Below are positions 22,725-35,044 of a stretch of 64,000 bases of DNA, piece by piece. The DNA lies in the NCBI GenBank assembly GCA_009823395.1, contig CM020509.1:11397001-11461000 (forward strand). The letters run 5' to 3'. This DNA is from Thamnaconus septentrionalis (lineage: Eukaryota > Chordata > Actinopteri > Tetraodontiformes > Monacanthidae). The number at the start of each line of letters is the position of its first letter. Position 1 is the stretch's first letter. A program made the position numbers and the translations under genes. The notes under the pieces were generated by a model that worked only from the letters and a program-made list of their open reading frames with translations, was not told where the DNA came from and searched no databases.

Positions 22725-24790
22725 GAATTTGAATCCAGATAATTAAGGGATAGTGTGAGGTCAGAAGGTTACACCCAGCTGCAGCGTCAGCTGAGCTTCT
22801 CCACTGTCACATATGCACAGCGGCATTGTTATTGTTGCCGTTGCATTGCTGCACAACTTATTTATTTTTAAACGTGTTCTTTTTTTTCATCTCCCCCCCA
22901 GTGAGCAGATGGCGAACTGAGTAACACAAGTAAACAAAGCACACATTCATAAAGGCATGGCAGTAATTAAAAGGCGCTGGCTCCTATTGAAGCTTGAAAA
23001 GTGGCATCATTGAAGACGACATCAAAAGTACGTTCTGGTGCGTCGGGTTGGATGAGCAGCGCGGGGATGTATAGGCAACGTTGGTATTTTTTTTCCTATT
23101 TGCACACACAGCAAAATAATTGATGACCCCCCATGACTTTAAAAATCTAAAATGTATAGTTTAATGCACAGGGAGGTGAAAATGGATAATAAATGATAAT
23201 AATAAATGATTCTTTTTGACCGCAAACCAAACAATTTTCGGAAACTTCTTGTTGGTGAACATTTACAGCAACTTCAATAACAGTGGGCAGAAAATTTAGA
23301 TTTCTCTTCATTCTTTAAATGTTGCATTTGTTTGTGCAACTTTAATTCTCAAAGCTCCAGCAAATGAATGGCAGATAAATGTCATCGAGCTGTATCAGGT
23401 ACTGTTTTTTTTTTTTTCTTCAGTTTTCTCATTGGTTCATATAACCTTATGGTTATACATTACATCGCCACCTCATGGTGTGGCAAGACTGCCTGGATTT
23501 AGACAGGACTATTTTAAAATGAAGTTGATGAGAAAAAACTAAACAGGAAACTACAGGCCAAAAAAAGTGTTTCTCAAAATTGTGCACGAGCCACGGGAGT
23601 CGACCTGTGCTGACACACGTGTTCAATACTGCAGTTACCGCCTGATATCTTTTTGTGTGGCTCGCCCAACTTTCTGGAAAAAACCCAGAATCAATCGACC
23701 AATCAAGCAGAACAACACTTGGCCCAAACTGTCTGATTGCTGCACATCCGTGGGCAACACAGACTCAGACAGGAACTGCAGCTCCACACTATTCTCTGAG
23801 ACATTATGAGTTGCTGTCTTCCTTTCAAAATCATACGGGGCACACGGACGATACTCTATATTCATTTCCAAAATCAAAGCGTCGAGTTAATGGACTTCTG
23901 GAGAAAGCCAATGCTAATCCCATAAATCAATCCCTGGGATGACACCAGGCACTCAGTTAATTTGCAAAGAGAATTAGGAATCTCTTAATGGGGGAAATTG
24001 CTCTTTAAAGGGCACAGCCTTTGTTTGAATAAATTACAATCTACCGTACGAAAAAAAAAAAAAAAAAAGAAAAGTCTAATTCACGCAGCCTGTTTCTAAA
24101 AACAGAGCACGGAACAGCAAAATGTTTCGCGGCCGCGTCAGTTTGAACAGCGTGATGGAGCGTGCCAATGTTCACAGATAGAAGGCAAACAGTCCGCCAA
24201 GGCACTGTTGTCAGAATGGAGACAAAAGCTTTATCTTTGCGGATGGTGGTGCCACGGTGAGGACAGGGCAGAATATGGAATTATAGCACAATAATACAGA
24301 TTGGCTGGTAACAAGGTTAGAGGCTGATAGGATTTGGAGGGAACCTTGTGCCGCATTTCTGCGCAAGGGTGACTGGAGTATCAAGCCCTGGTTAAGAATA
24401 ATGGCTTCCCTTCAGGAGGATGTGAAATTGGATTGCTCATACAAAGTGCTTGCTGAGGATAAACCTATGTTATCCAATTATCCACCTAAACTACATAGAA
24501 AAGCAGAAGGTGTGGAGTCTCTGGCAGCAGAGTTGCCCTAGACTGAAAAATAGCCGGAGCAGCAGGGAGCTAAAAAAAAAGAAAAAATAGAAATGAAAAT
24601 AAGAGAAATAATATACGGTTGAATTGCAGAGACTCCAGGTTCAAGATCCGAGTTTGGAAACCGTGCACGTTCCTTTTGTTTTTATATACCCCACCCCCCT
24701 CCACACTGACAGCTCAGGGAGAGATGTCATCCTCTGCCAACCCCCTCTGATAACCTGCGTGACAAAACATCCACTGCAGATAGAGCCAGT
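22725..24790. other. Noncoding, no gene seen
   Basis: T run at about 23406-23418, A run at 24052-24068, and a small TATAACC/GGTTATA hairpin near 23439-23456. The patch 23850-24010 is balanced, with several ATTA cores, and may be a short conserved element. No coding frame or further transposon end is supported. Confidence 0.45.
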
Positions 24791-24792
24791 GC

Positions 24793-24804
24793 CCAACAGA
24801 GGGC
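24793..24804 (+). promoter_or_regulatory. CTCF-like motif, plus orientation
   Basis: CCAACAGAGGGC differs at one position from the CTCF core CCASYAGRKGGC. The orientation is forward. A second, better match at 32946-32960 points the opposite way, so the two would be convergent. A 12-base near-match alone is weak evidence. Confidence 0.3.
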
Positions 24805-25153
24805 AATAGTTTATTGCATAATACATTCCATCCTTTGCACGGATTTGTAAATTAATAACTCTTTTTGCTTGGTATATCTCGCCTCTGCTCCCACAGCGCT
24901 GCAGCCGCGCCGCACCGCATGCATGCACACAAGCTCCTTTATGGATGTTGGACTGCGGACGAAAGGTTGCGTCTCCGGCTCGACTCTGGCCTTGGAGAAT
25001 CTATGTGTCTCAGTGCGGCGGAACGTATCGCCGTGGCGGCTTCTCTTCACGCCATGAGACTCACGTTGTGAAATGAAAATAGAAAGATAGAAAAAGAAAA
25101 GATATACATGTTACTTGTTATTATTGTTATTTCTGTTAAAGGCTCAGTCTTAA

Positions 25154-25225
25154 CATTGATCTCAGTTTTCCGATGAACCACTTGGTCTCACATTTCAACA
25201 AAAAAACATAAAACTGAGATCCATG
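25154..25225. repeat. Local inverted repeat, 16-bp arms with 40-bp loop
   Basis: The arms are CATTGATCTCAGTTTT (25154-25169) and AAAACTGAGATCCATG (25210-25225). They pair perfectly over 12 bp and at 15 of 16 positions overall. It could be a foldback transposon remnant or a structured RNA; the arms are short for a miRNA precursor and no known miRNA sequence is present. Confidence 0.6.
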
Positions 25226-26208
25226 ATTTTGCAGCATGGACAAATTTAGTTCATACTTCAGATTGAGTACACAGCAGCTTGGTGAGAGGTAGAAAACTTC
25301 AACAGTTCAAAATCAGCTCAATTAACAAATCTGGCAACGTAGTCTTCGTCAAAACATATGCTTAACATATTTATTAAGTAAAAACATATGTGCATTGGTA
25401 GCTATATATTATATTATATCTATATCAATTACACAGTAAAAAAAAAAAAAAAGGTGAATGTGGTACCCAGGGTGTCGTACGTCCCTGGGGAAAACAAATC
25501 AAAGCACTGACTCACCTCTAACCTCAACATCTCCCTGCATCAACATCTACCTAGTTCCAACATGATGACAATAATTGTCTCCTAAATCCAGATTTGAGTG
25601 CGCCTACATTTGCAAGCACTGCAACGCCGACGGTGTCGACGGCCAAGACGCTCAGAGTTACTTTGTTGCTCATTTAGAAGACAAATTTCCATTTCCTAAT
25701 GAGACTGTTTCTCCGTGAGAAATACAAAAGCCTTTCTACTTTTAAAAGAGTCTGTCAGCACACATTTGCATAAAAAAATCCCTTTGATTTCAATATATAT
25801 CGCCCGCAGCTTCAAAAACACTGGCCCGGGGTGCAACTCCAGTCGGCTAACCTCCGGGCTGATATTGTCCCCTGATCTGTTGGGAAAAGAACAAAAAAGG
25901 AAGGGGGGTTTGGGGTCGCCTGCTCCTTCGTTCTTCTCGACATTATTGAGCATTACATGCAAATAGCACCTTAATGCCGACGCGCAAACATGCCATTTGC
26001 AAAAAAAAAAAAAAGTGAATTCCTTTAATCGAAGTTTCCCACAAATGATAATTCCGACATACCACGAGTTCAAAAGCATCACGTTCCCATTGGCAAGGCA
26101 GATAAAACAGCCGGAATGGGACTGTGTATCCAGACAGACTTAGTGAAAGATTAAAAAGTGAAACTTCTGGAGAGGAAAATGAGATGAAAACCACTGGTCT
26201 AGTTTTTG
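25226..26208. other. Noncoding, no gene seen
   Basis: A run at about 25438-25453, AT-rich patch at 25400-25430, A run at about 25999-26014. The frames at 25696-26194 on the minus strand read F-rich through the A run and are not credible. Confidence 0.5.
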
Positions 26209-26233
26209 TCTCTCTCTCTCTCTCTCTCTCTCT
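26209..26233. repeat. (TC)n microsatellite
   Basis: Twelve uninterrupted TC units followed by a T run. Confidence 0.95.
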
Positions 26234-26339
26234 TTTTGTAAAATATAAAAGAGGGAGGACCGATGAATTAGTTATTAACCATTACTGACAAACCCTGGCG
26301 GCTTCACGCCTCTTAAAACGCACAGACAGTTGCGGGGAC

Positions 26340-26856
26340 TGTGAGAGAAGGGTGGGGGCGGGGGTGTGACGGGTGCAGACTGAAATAAAAAAAAAAAAAA
26401 AAAGGAAAAATCTGATTTGCATGAACTGTCACGCACGTCGGAAGATATTATTAGAAATAAAAGGTACAATGAAAACGACGTTGGCGTGGAAAAACTTCTG
26501 CGCGATGTCTTTTTAATTTGCTCTCCACTTGTTCTTCCGCAGCGTCGCCCTTCCACATTTACATTATCAGGAGTCTGGCGCGGTGTGGTGCACCCGGGGG
26601 CCTCCGTCGGGCACACACACATCATTAAAAGCGTCGGGGGGGGGTTCGTGGCTGCCTTTTCGACCCCCCTCACCCTCCTGTTGGGCCATCCAGGACGGCT
26701 GGAGAAGCTCAGCGGGGGGAGATGAGAAGCGTCTGGGCTGCAGCCGCTCCAGCGAGAGGGGCGGGCGCATGGCATGCGGCTCACTTTGAAGGGTGCGGCA
26801 GTAATGACCCGTCCTTGCTGCGCGGCCGCCAGCGGTGCTCTCAGACTGATACACCG

Positions 26857-26888
<32 letters not shown>

Positions 26889-27125
26889 GTGGGTGGGGGG
26901 CGGGGGGGTCGCGAGGCCGGGTCACTCTTGTTCTGCCGGTGCCGTGGAGTCGTCGCCCCCTGACAGGTTCAGCTGCCGGTGGAAGGGCACAGATTCCGGT
27001 CGTGTTGGCCGGCGCCTGACACTTCCCGCTACACGTACCGGCGTCCGTCCCTCCAGCGGCAGCCGCGAGATCGGCTGTACCCAGTGCATCTGCAGCCGCT
27101 GACTGTGATGCTCCCTGGCAGGCGG
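26340..27125. promoter_or_regulatory. Largest CpG-rich block in the window (island-like), with G4 motifs
   Basis: CpG and GC content stay high for about 700 bp (gcgcgatgtc, cgcggccgccagcgg, ccggcgcctgac, gcagccgcgagatcgg). G4-prone runs lie at 26350-26373 and 26885-26908. A TG microsatellite interrupts it. A 287-codon minus-strand frame (26275-27138) spans the block, but it contains a TH-repeat from the microsatellite and a poly-F run from an A tract, and no domain, so I read it as composition-driven. A CpG-island promoter of a noncoding RNA or an unannotated 5' exon is possible. No TATA box is evident. Confidence 0.4.
26861..26888. repeat. (TG)n microsatellite
   Basis: Fourteen uninterrupted TG units inside the CpG-rich block, followed directly by a G-rich tract. 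Confidence 0.95.
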
Positions 27126-27469
27126 CGAGAAAGTTCACTTTTCTAGTGCTCTTGTGAATTTAATGACAGGGTGTCCTGCAGCAGCTGGAGGGGAAGGAAG
27201 GGTGGCGTGGTTATCCTTCATAAATAAATGCCTGCAGTTCAACCGTGCCACGGGTACAGAGATACAGAGCAAATAAATAAATGGATACATAAAAAAGAGA
27301 AGTAGTGGCCAAAGTGCCAGAGAGGGAAAATTCCTTGACTTAGAAAACACGCTGATTGTTCTTGACAATTAGATGTGAGGATAAAACAGAGGAAATGAAC
27401 ACGAGAAAAAGAGAAAAAAGGTCAAAAGTAGCACTTTGGGGTCAAGGTACATAATCACCAAAAGTTATT

Positions 27470-27787
27470 TAGAAAGGGTCAATTTGGCCATTTTATGTAT
27501 AATACATTAGTGTTAGTTTAGTCAGAAGACTGCTAGTTTTCTAGTAGCCCCTAAACTAACAGCTCAATTGCTTGTGATTGGCCAGCAGCTTACCGCTAAC
27601 TTTCCCAGCTAGCAGGGAAAATGGCTAAAGCCATACTCTTGCCGTCTGCAGAGGCGTTACCATAATAATCAGCTCCACTTTGACATTTTACAAGTTGTCA
27701 TTTTTTGTACTTGGTGTGTTGGCTGGCACGCCAGGAACGATAAAAGACATTTTCAAGAGCTGAAAAGGTTTTCATTATAGGGCCCCT
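27470..27787. mobile_element. Probable TTAA-element copy; right end clear, left end unsure
   Basis: The right end cattatagggccccttta is followed by TTAA at 27788-27791 and resembles the abundant fish end that reads, reverse-complemented, TTAAAGGGCCC followed by TAT and a run into ATTTTCAGG. A weak left partner (AGAAAGGGTCAATTTGG) begins near 27470 without a clean TTAA. The body contains gctagc and gctaac strings common in such elements. No ORF. Confidence 0.4.
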
Positions 27788-27791
27788 TTAA

Positions 27792-30700
27792 GAAAAAAGA
27801 CCTGTGAGAGAACACAGGGAGAGTGCTTGGTCTTAAATGCAGGTAAGGTTGACGCCCCGCCATTTGGTGCCTCTGAATCTGATGAAAATGTATAATTGTC
27901 TGAGTAACAGTAAGGTCTTGTCTGGTTTCTAAGCACTCAATGAGAGACTTGAGGTTGATAAAAAAATTGGGATGTTTTGCTTGTTTATCTATTTTTAAAT
28001 CTAGTTTTAAAAATACCAATTTTTTTTTTTGCCATGAAAAAAGTTCATTTGCTTAATATTTAGCTGATCTCTCGCAAGCATCGCGTATTTTCCAGAGGGA
28101 AAAAAAAAAAAAGAACTGTGCTAATACCTCTTTTGTATTGAGCGAGATACCATTATTGTGAAATTCTCCCTTTTTAACGTGTTGTCACCTTGAATTGTCA
28201 TGTGTGAGGATCACAGTGAGAGCCAGTGTTACATACATCTAATGCTGGTTCAAATTGCATGATTGTTAATGTGTTGATTATACTCTGGTGGATACGGTCT
28301 GCTGTTTAGCCCTCCTCAGTGTAAGATGCCGTAGGCCTTATTTCTTTTTCCTTCCAAATGTGTCATGAGCTCTTGAAGGGGGCCTGACATCATGACAGCA
28401 TGAAATTACAATGTAATGACTCATTTCTGCCAGTGGCACTGTTTAAGATAAGTATAATTGAGTTTTCCCATGGAGGGGAACACAAGTTAGGGGGCTGTAA
28501 ACTGTTGATTGCCACATTTGTTCAGTTGATAAAGCACAAATAAGAGGGAGCCAGATAGCGCACGGAGTTTACGGCAGTCACACTCAGATTCCGCATCTCA
28601 TCTGCTCCTCCGATAAGAAGGAAGCCATATCGAGAGCCATCAAAAGTGAAACGAGGAAGAGAGGGAAGTCATGTTCTCCACAGTTATTCTGTCAGAATAA
28701 ATGATAGCCATTAAATAATAGATTGTTGAATTTTGAAAGGAAATGGGTTCATTGTGGGGAAGACTCCCTGTGATTACGAAGAGATGAACTCTTTCTTCAC
28801 GTTTTAATGAGAAGTGTCGTCACGGTGCCCTGGCCGTAAAATTCGAGACAGGTCATAGCTAGAAAGTTCATTTTCTCGTGTCCCAATTAGAGCCCCGAGC
28901 GTCCCGGAGCCTGCTCTGATGTGACATGACTCTGTGCGAGCTCGGAGGCGAGAGCCCCACGCTGCGCAGCACACAAAACTGCGGGTGTGAACAAAGCAGC
29001 CGCCTCTGATTGTGCTTCCTGGTATCGCTCTGGGACGACGCGTGGTTCTTTTGAGGAGTTCTCTGGCCATGCAGATGTTTTATGGCCCTCAACTGCCTGC
29101 AGCGATCGTGTGAATGAGGACTGGCTCGCCACCGGGGATGTGGCATGTTTTCTCGGCTGTACTTTTTCCAGCATTATTGAGAATGCCCTTCATGGTGGGA
29201 AAAAAAGGAGCAGTCTCTCTAAACCCTTTAGATTTTATAGTCGAGATGCGTAAAATAAACATTCGGTTAGCACGTCAACGACCTCTCAAATCTGCCCCGG
29301 CAACCTGCGTTGATCCGTGTCAATTGTGTTGCACAAGTAGCATCGCCGCAGCATAAATTTAAAAGCATCAACACAGCATCATTTTCTAAAAATATGCTTG
29401 ATCTATTGCACATAACACGAAAAATAAGAACGGCGAGCCACATCTTAAAGGCGCGTAATGTTCGAAATATGCTCACGTTCACTGACCATTTGGCTGCAGC
29501 AAATACCACGTGGCCCATGAGAAGCATCGCTACGCACCGAAGGCGCAAAAATCCAGGGACTCCTGACGTCCCTAATACCTGGTCAAGTATCCACTCCTGC
29601 CATCTACCAATTCCTGGCAACCCTCAGGTCCTCTGCAGGAGAGGCGGGTAAGCGAAACTACTGCCTGGGCGTTGCTCCCATTGGCTTACATCAGGGCGCT
29701 TGTTTCGATCAGAGATCAGGCCACTGGCACTGGCCAAAGGCTTAGCCTAAGGCTACAGCGGAATAGGAACCGAGCCCAGCGCCGACATCTGGACACTAGC
29801 ATGTGCAAAATCTGGGGGTCGAACTCCATATTCACTGTCGTCCCGCGGCCGCTGCTTCCTGTCAATAAGACGGCAGGTTTCTTTCCCAAACAGGTCTTAT
29901 TGTTCATGTAGCTTCTATTGAGGATTCATTAAACCACTCATGAATCTCTTTGCTCCCAGTATGTCATCTCAACCTGGACTGACTGAGATAACTATAGACC
30001 AGATAGACCAGGCTGCTGGTCCAGCTGGCTTTCCTTGCAGTTAGCCTCCTCATTTTAAGCAAGTACCTCATTGTTGGTCTAATCTTCTATTCCTTTTTTT
30101 CATGCTGGTTGTGATGAAAACAGCAGAGACTCGAGCAAAATTAATTCAAGGAACTGCATTTGTACCTTGGCACTATATTTGAAGTCTGTTATATTTTTCC
30201 AGTCCAGTTTGAGCTTACTGTCTTTAATTACATTAAAGCAGTGATGGAAGATGAAAGTGCTGCTCTTCCTCCTCTTCAAATCCGTTTGATGTCCACCGGA
30301 TATGTCACCACCCTAAAAGGCCAGGATGCTCCCAGAATCCCCACCGCAGACCTGAGACAATATAGCAATCAACATTTCTCCTTTGAACCTCGTAAACTGT
30401 ATAAGCCCCTTTAATGCAAAACTCTTTATTGTCCCAGCTCCCATGCACTTGACCATTATGTTTGTTGTTATGCGAGCCCTATCACTTAGCAGGGCCCGTG
30501 CGTACAGCACGGTCAGCCATGTTGGCTCTTTTCTTAGTGTAACAGCAGCCAGGGGACTCCCTGGTGGACAGATGTCAGAATTCCTTGCAGGAATTGCTTG
30601 CATTGCTTTGCACTGTGAGATGAAAAATCCATCCAGAGAATCCCTAGATGATCCACAGAGGCTGAAAACACTCCTAAAATAGTGCTTTATTGTAAGTCAA

Positions 30701-31006
30701 GCAGCCAAGCTAGCATCCTACTCTGCATTCAGTGCAGCCGTCGTGTGCATGTACATGTGCATGCAGAACATGGAGTGTGCGTCAGAAGGGAGAGACATCC
30801 ACAAGACGGCGGCGAGCTGAGATTAATTCTGTCCACGAGAAAACTGTAATAACACAATTGAAACTTCACAGTATGTGTTCAACAGGCACCTGAGATCCAC
30901 AGATGCATAATTCATGGTGCAGACTTTGGAAGCTATTTGATTTACTGAGTTTTTCCATAATCTTTATCCCCTTCCAATCCCCCCTGACTGCAAATCACAT
31001 TTTGTG
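27792..31006. other. Noncoding, no gene seen; patches of candidate conserved sequence
   Basis: A/T runs at 28021-28030 and 28099-28112. Sequence at 28260-28760 and 28840-29520 is balanced and unique, with CpGs and ATTA cores, giving overlapping open frames on both strands that do not look like proteins. The part 29560-29900 is more GC-rich, without recognisable family. No RNA gene found. Confidence 0.4.
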
Positions 31007-31017
31007 CTATCTATCTA

Positions 31018-31060
<43 letters not shown>
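31007..31060. repeat. Compound (CTAT)n(AT)n microsatellite
   Basis: Three to four CTAT units run into about 20 perfect AT units. Its AT part is self-complementary. Confidence 0.95.
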
Positions 31061-31062
<2 letters not shown>

Positions 31063-32430
31063 CTAGGAATGCTCAAAAGTTAAATCGTAACAAGACAAAA
31101 ATAAATACTGAACAATGCCCCAAAGTTGTAACACTTTGTTGGGCATTTGTCAGACAGAGGAAAGCAGAGCTGGCATGCAGGGATTCTGTGAACTGAAAGT
31201 GAATGGGAGAAGCCCGCGCATGCGGTCCCTCTGAAGGGGAAACATGTACCTCAGCATACGTGCATACGCACACGACTGATGTGGCGGGCCGAGAGGAAAA
31301 CGCGACGCTACCGCTTGAAAACGTTCCTTCCCGTCCTCACTCTGTAGGACGCTTTGAAATGCCACGGGACCGCATTGTTGACATCCACGTGCGCTTGTGT
31401 ATTCTACCTCCTGCCTCCGCACTGATGCAGCATAATGACAATGTAAATAGGGGATGACATTTTGAACAATGTGCGCGCGTGTGACGCAGCGAGGTAAAGA
31501 CCTTCTGGATAATGTCTCTGTGCAAGACTCGCTGAACCCGAGTCGGTAAGTGTTTATTAGCATCTGTCAAACAGGACTGATGACACCTGAGTGCACAGGA
31601 GGATGTCAGGAGAGATATACGTCCTTTCAATACTGAACAGACGACGTGCCAGGGGGCTTTCTAGTTCAGCATGCTGGTTACAACCAAAAATGGTCAAAAA
31701 AAGGATGGATAAATGTGATGTATGTATGTTCCAGAGAAGGGAATGATCGCAGGGCAGTCGGTCTAAATCAACGGCTACTGCTCGATAGCATCAGCACGGG
31801 CAACAGAGGTATAAATGCTCCTCATAAAGGTTTGTGTTGCCTTTTTACGGCTCTGTCATTGGCAACCAGGTAGTTCCAGGGGAAAAATGCTTCCTTTCAT
31901 CGATGCGACAGGAATAAATATTCTACATACTTCACCTGTAATTTCCAACAACCCTCATGCTTTGCCCGCGGTGTAATGCAATAAAATGGGAACCATTCCG
32001 CCATCGGCGATTGAGTTGTGTCTCAAGTTCCCCGGCACAGCCAGTAAACTAAACACCCTGCGCCGGTAACGTCTGGCGATCTCGCTGGGATGGTCTCGCA
32101 CTCAAAGCCAGCCGTGTTGAAAAATTGTGGCGCAGTTTCTGCCACTTTTTCTCTCTCTGTGTCTCTCGCTCTCTCTCTCTCTCTGGGGTTTAAGCTGGAT
32201 TTGGAAGGTTGGTGGAACATTAGGAAGCAGTGGTGGATGATGTGGCAGGGGAAATTACTTACCTGGAAATAACTGTCAAACTGGAGCCCACAGTGAGCTC
32301 AGACATTATTCTAAAATATATTCGGAAAGGGTTCAAGTGTGTGTGTGTGTGTGTTTGGTTGCAATTCGAATGACACCAAGAACAACGAGGAGACGAGTGC
32401 AGTCACAAGTGAAAGGAGGCCTCGCTTCTT
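31061..32430. other. Noncoding with two short microsatellites
   Basis: (CT)n with interruptions at about 32150-32184 and (GT)n at about 32337-32354. CpGs cluster at about 31280-31320 and 31470-31500. No coding frame or transposon end is supported. Confidence 0.5.
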
Positions 32431-32970
32431 TCTCGGAGGCTGTGCGGACAAAGCGCGGCGGCGGAGGAGAAGAGCGACGACCCCTTTCACCCATTGTTGG
32501 AAAACCCAAGGGAATTAAATGAATCTGAATTCTGAAAGGAGAAAACAACTCGCCTCCTCTCCTCGTCCCTCCGTAGGAATTTGCAGCCTTGGATATAGAA
32601 AAAGGACGAGAGAAGTGAAAGGAAGAGGAGAAAAAAAGAAAACAGAGAGTCTGTACGATTTAGCAGTATCACTCCCGAGGTTCCGCTCTCATGCATTGTC
32701 ATCGCAGGTGTGATGCGGCTGCGGGAAACTGGGCGCCTTCCTTCTGGCTCTCAGCGCGGACCACCCACAGTCCCGCCGCCGGCGGCCACACAGTCGCCGC
32801 GCACGTCTTCCTTTAATTTCTGTCTGGACTCCCTTTCAACGAGACTTCAAGTGTTAAGTTGCGACCGCTTTAGCTCGGCATCCAACTGCGGCTGCCAATC
32901 ATGCCTGCTGACGACCGGGCGCCAGTGTGAGCGTGGCGAATGCTCAGCGCCACCTGGTGGGCCCCGTGAT
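32431..32970. promoter_or_regulatory. CpG-rich block with GLI-type and CTCF-type sites
   Basis: CpG-rich patches (gcgcggcggcggagg; cccgccgccggcggcc; cgaccgggcgcc) extend over about 540 bp. A perfect GLI nonamer GACCACCCA is at 32759-32767, and a strong CTCF-like site lies at the downstream edge. No TATA box. Possible promoter, insulator or both; no transcript structure can be proved. Confidence 0.4.
32946..32960 (-). promoter_or_regulatory. Strong CTCF-like motif, minus orientation
   Basis: AGCGCCACCTGGTGG matches the reverse CTCF consensus AGCGCCMYCTRSTGG at nearly every position, the best such match I saw in the window. It faces the plus-strand match at 24793-24804. The (GA)n tract starts 19 bp downstream. 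Confidence 0.5.
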
Positions 32971-32978
32971 GTTGATTG

Positions 32979-32998
32979 AGAGAGAGAGAGAGAGAGAG
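32979..32998. repeat. (GA)n microsatellite
   Basis: Ten uninterrupted GA units just beyond the CTCF-like site. Confidence 0.9.
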
Positions 32999-33479
32999 CG
33001 AGCAAGAAAGGGGGGCACATTGTCTGGTTTTCTGCACGTCAGTAGCAGGGGTTTGGTATGAATAACTGATTAGAACACCTGTGAAACAGAGTGACACAAC
33101 AAGTTCCTGGTGCTGCTAATCCCTCTGTCAGTGTTGAAACACTGCAAAATCTAAAAGCTACAAATAACTTGTCTAACTTTGTGGTTTGAGCAAAACAAAA
33201 AAGAAAAGAAAAAGTCGATAGCTGTCTGTGAAGTACAGTTCTGCAAATGCTGAAACAAATGATCATTATCGCCACTGTTTTCATCCTCCCAAAAGTTTGT
33301 GCAATTTTGGATAATCACTCTCTCTCACATATGGATCGCTGCGCAACACTCCTCCCCGAGTCAGTTGGTGTTTTTGCGGAGCTGAAAAAATATCAATTAT
33401 AAATTGAGGGTCAGAGCGGCTGAAAGTGTCGAGGGTTTCCTTTATTGACTCGGAGCGTTAAAGCAGCCGAGGAAAGTAG

Positions 33480-33790
33480 CTTAAAAGTTTGATGGCCGCA
33501 GGCGGGAGCGGCTTGCCGTGTCACCCTGAGTGGAAGAAGTCTTCCGGGGAGAGTTTCCCTTCTCTCCAGCTCGGCTCACCTCTCGATGCGTTTGGCCGCC
33601 GCGTCGGAGAAAGGCGTGGGCGACGGAACATGGACAACGCCCTCCGCTGTGACACGGAACGTGCAACTCTCGCCGGCTCGGGGGCTTGTTTCGCCTCTAT
33701 TTGCCGTCTGCCGACCTCAACCCGTTGCCCTGAGTGTTTCTGTCGGCGGATGATGAGGGACCTCGGCCTTTCCGGCGCCAGATACTTTCT
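33480..33790. promoter_or_regulatory. CpG-rich block
   Basis: About 300 bp with frequent CpGs (gtttggccgccgcgtcgg, gtgggcgacgg, tctcgccggctcg), set off from AT-rich flanks. Frames on both strands (33489-33871) stay open because of composition. Island-like; it could pair with 32431-32970 as one interrupted CpG island. Confidence 0.35.
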
Positions 33791-34379
33791 GTTGAAAACT
33801 GGACCACCTGTTGCTGTGAAATAAGCAAATTGATTTGCAGAACGACACAGATTTTTAAATCTGTTTTTCATCTTGGAGCTCCTCTATTGGCCCATTCCTT
33901 GTCTGCTTTCAAAGAAATGTACTAATGGAAAAATATATATAGATATACAGTATATGTGTCTTTCCAGAACTCTATACCTCTTTTACTAGACAACATAATG
34001 GTAACAAAAGCAGCAGCAATTTATGACCTTTCCTCTCTGTGTTGCAGAGCACTCAAAGACCTGATGTGTAAAAACAAATTGAAGTATGGAAAAAATAACA
34101 TGGAGACATGTTTGAAAAAATGTAGCCGAGTAGCACCAATCTGTAAGTTATTGGTCTCAGATCATAAGAGATCTGAGGTCTATGACATGTTTTTTTCCCC
34201 TTTACATATAATGTAGATTGTCTATAACCTGGTTCATTTCCTCTTTGTTTAGAACCATGGATTTGAAGGATGACCTGCACGTCTGAGTAGGTCGCAAGGG
34301 TGGGAAAAAAAACAGCCTAATCCTCTGCTGCTGCGACGCTGTTGTGTTTAGATTTTTTGGCTGATTGAGTGCACAGGGG

Positions 34380-34565
34380 ACACAGTATGGAGACGACGGC
34401 GACGGTCTCTGCGGCTCCCGGAGCTTTTTTGGCGGCCGCTGCAATTTCACCAGCGGCAACCGAAGACGTCCAACTGAGGCAGGATCCTCCCTGCTCAAGG
34501 GCAAAGTTGCCAATCGGCTGCGGATCAGCGCGCCGTCGCTCCTCAGACTTAATCATGTCTTTCAG
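34380..34565. promoter_or_regulatory. Short CpG-rich patch
   Basis: Contains ggagacgacggcgacgg, ggcggccgctgc and cagcgcgccgtcgc. Open frames running through it extend into the CTAT and CA microsatellites downstream (giving SIYL and TH repeats), so their length is not evidence for coding. Confidence 0.35.
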
Positions 34566-34904
34566 ACTGAGGAGGAAACCAAAATGGATGTTCTCCCTGT
34601 TTCAAATGGGCTTTTTTTCCCCTTTTCTTTTTTCTGCTGCACATCAGCCTTTTCCCACCTCGCATTCTATTCTTATTGGACTAAAGCTATTACGGTTGCC
34701 ATTACTTTGGAGCAGTTTCATCTTGATAGCCACAGCTCACTGCAGGCTGTGTCCTTATGTCATAGCAGCTCAGCAAATGGACCAAAACGCACCTCGGAAC
34801 CTCCCCCGTTACTATTAAAAAGCCAATTCGCGCAAATATGGGAAAACTCTGATGTGCAGGGGATGGTGATCAGACACAGTGCTAATGTCTGGAACTATGA
34901 AAGA

Positions 34905-34945
<41 letters not shown>
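34905..34945. repeat. (CTAT)n microsatellite
   Basis: Ten perfect CTAT units. Confidence 0.95.
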
Positions 34946-34996
34946 CTGTCCGTTCCATGAAGTCGCCCACTACCGCTGTGCATTGGCAGCTGCACT

Positions 34997-34998
<2 letters not shown>

Positions 34999-35040
<42 letters not shown>
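34999..35040. repeat. (AC)n microsatellite
   Basis: Twenty-one perfect AC units, one of the longest dinucleotide tracts in the window, only 54 bp from the CTAT tract. Confidence 0.95.

Positions 35041-35044
<4 letters not shown>

Noticed and set aside
26275..27138. 287-codon minus-strand open frame
   Set aside because: Its length comes from GC-rich composition. It contains a TH repeat from the TG microsatellite and a poly-F run, with no domain or hydrophobic-core pattern.
34905..35040. CRISPR-like regular repeats
   Set aside because: Plain CTAT and AC microsatellites without spacers.
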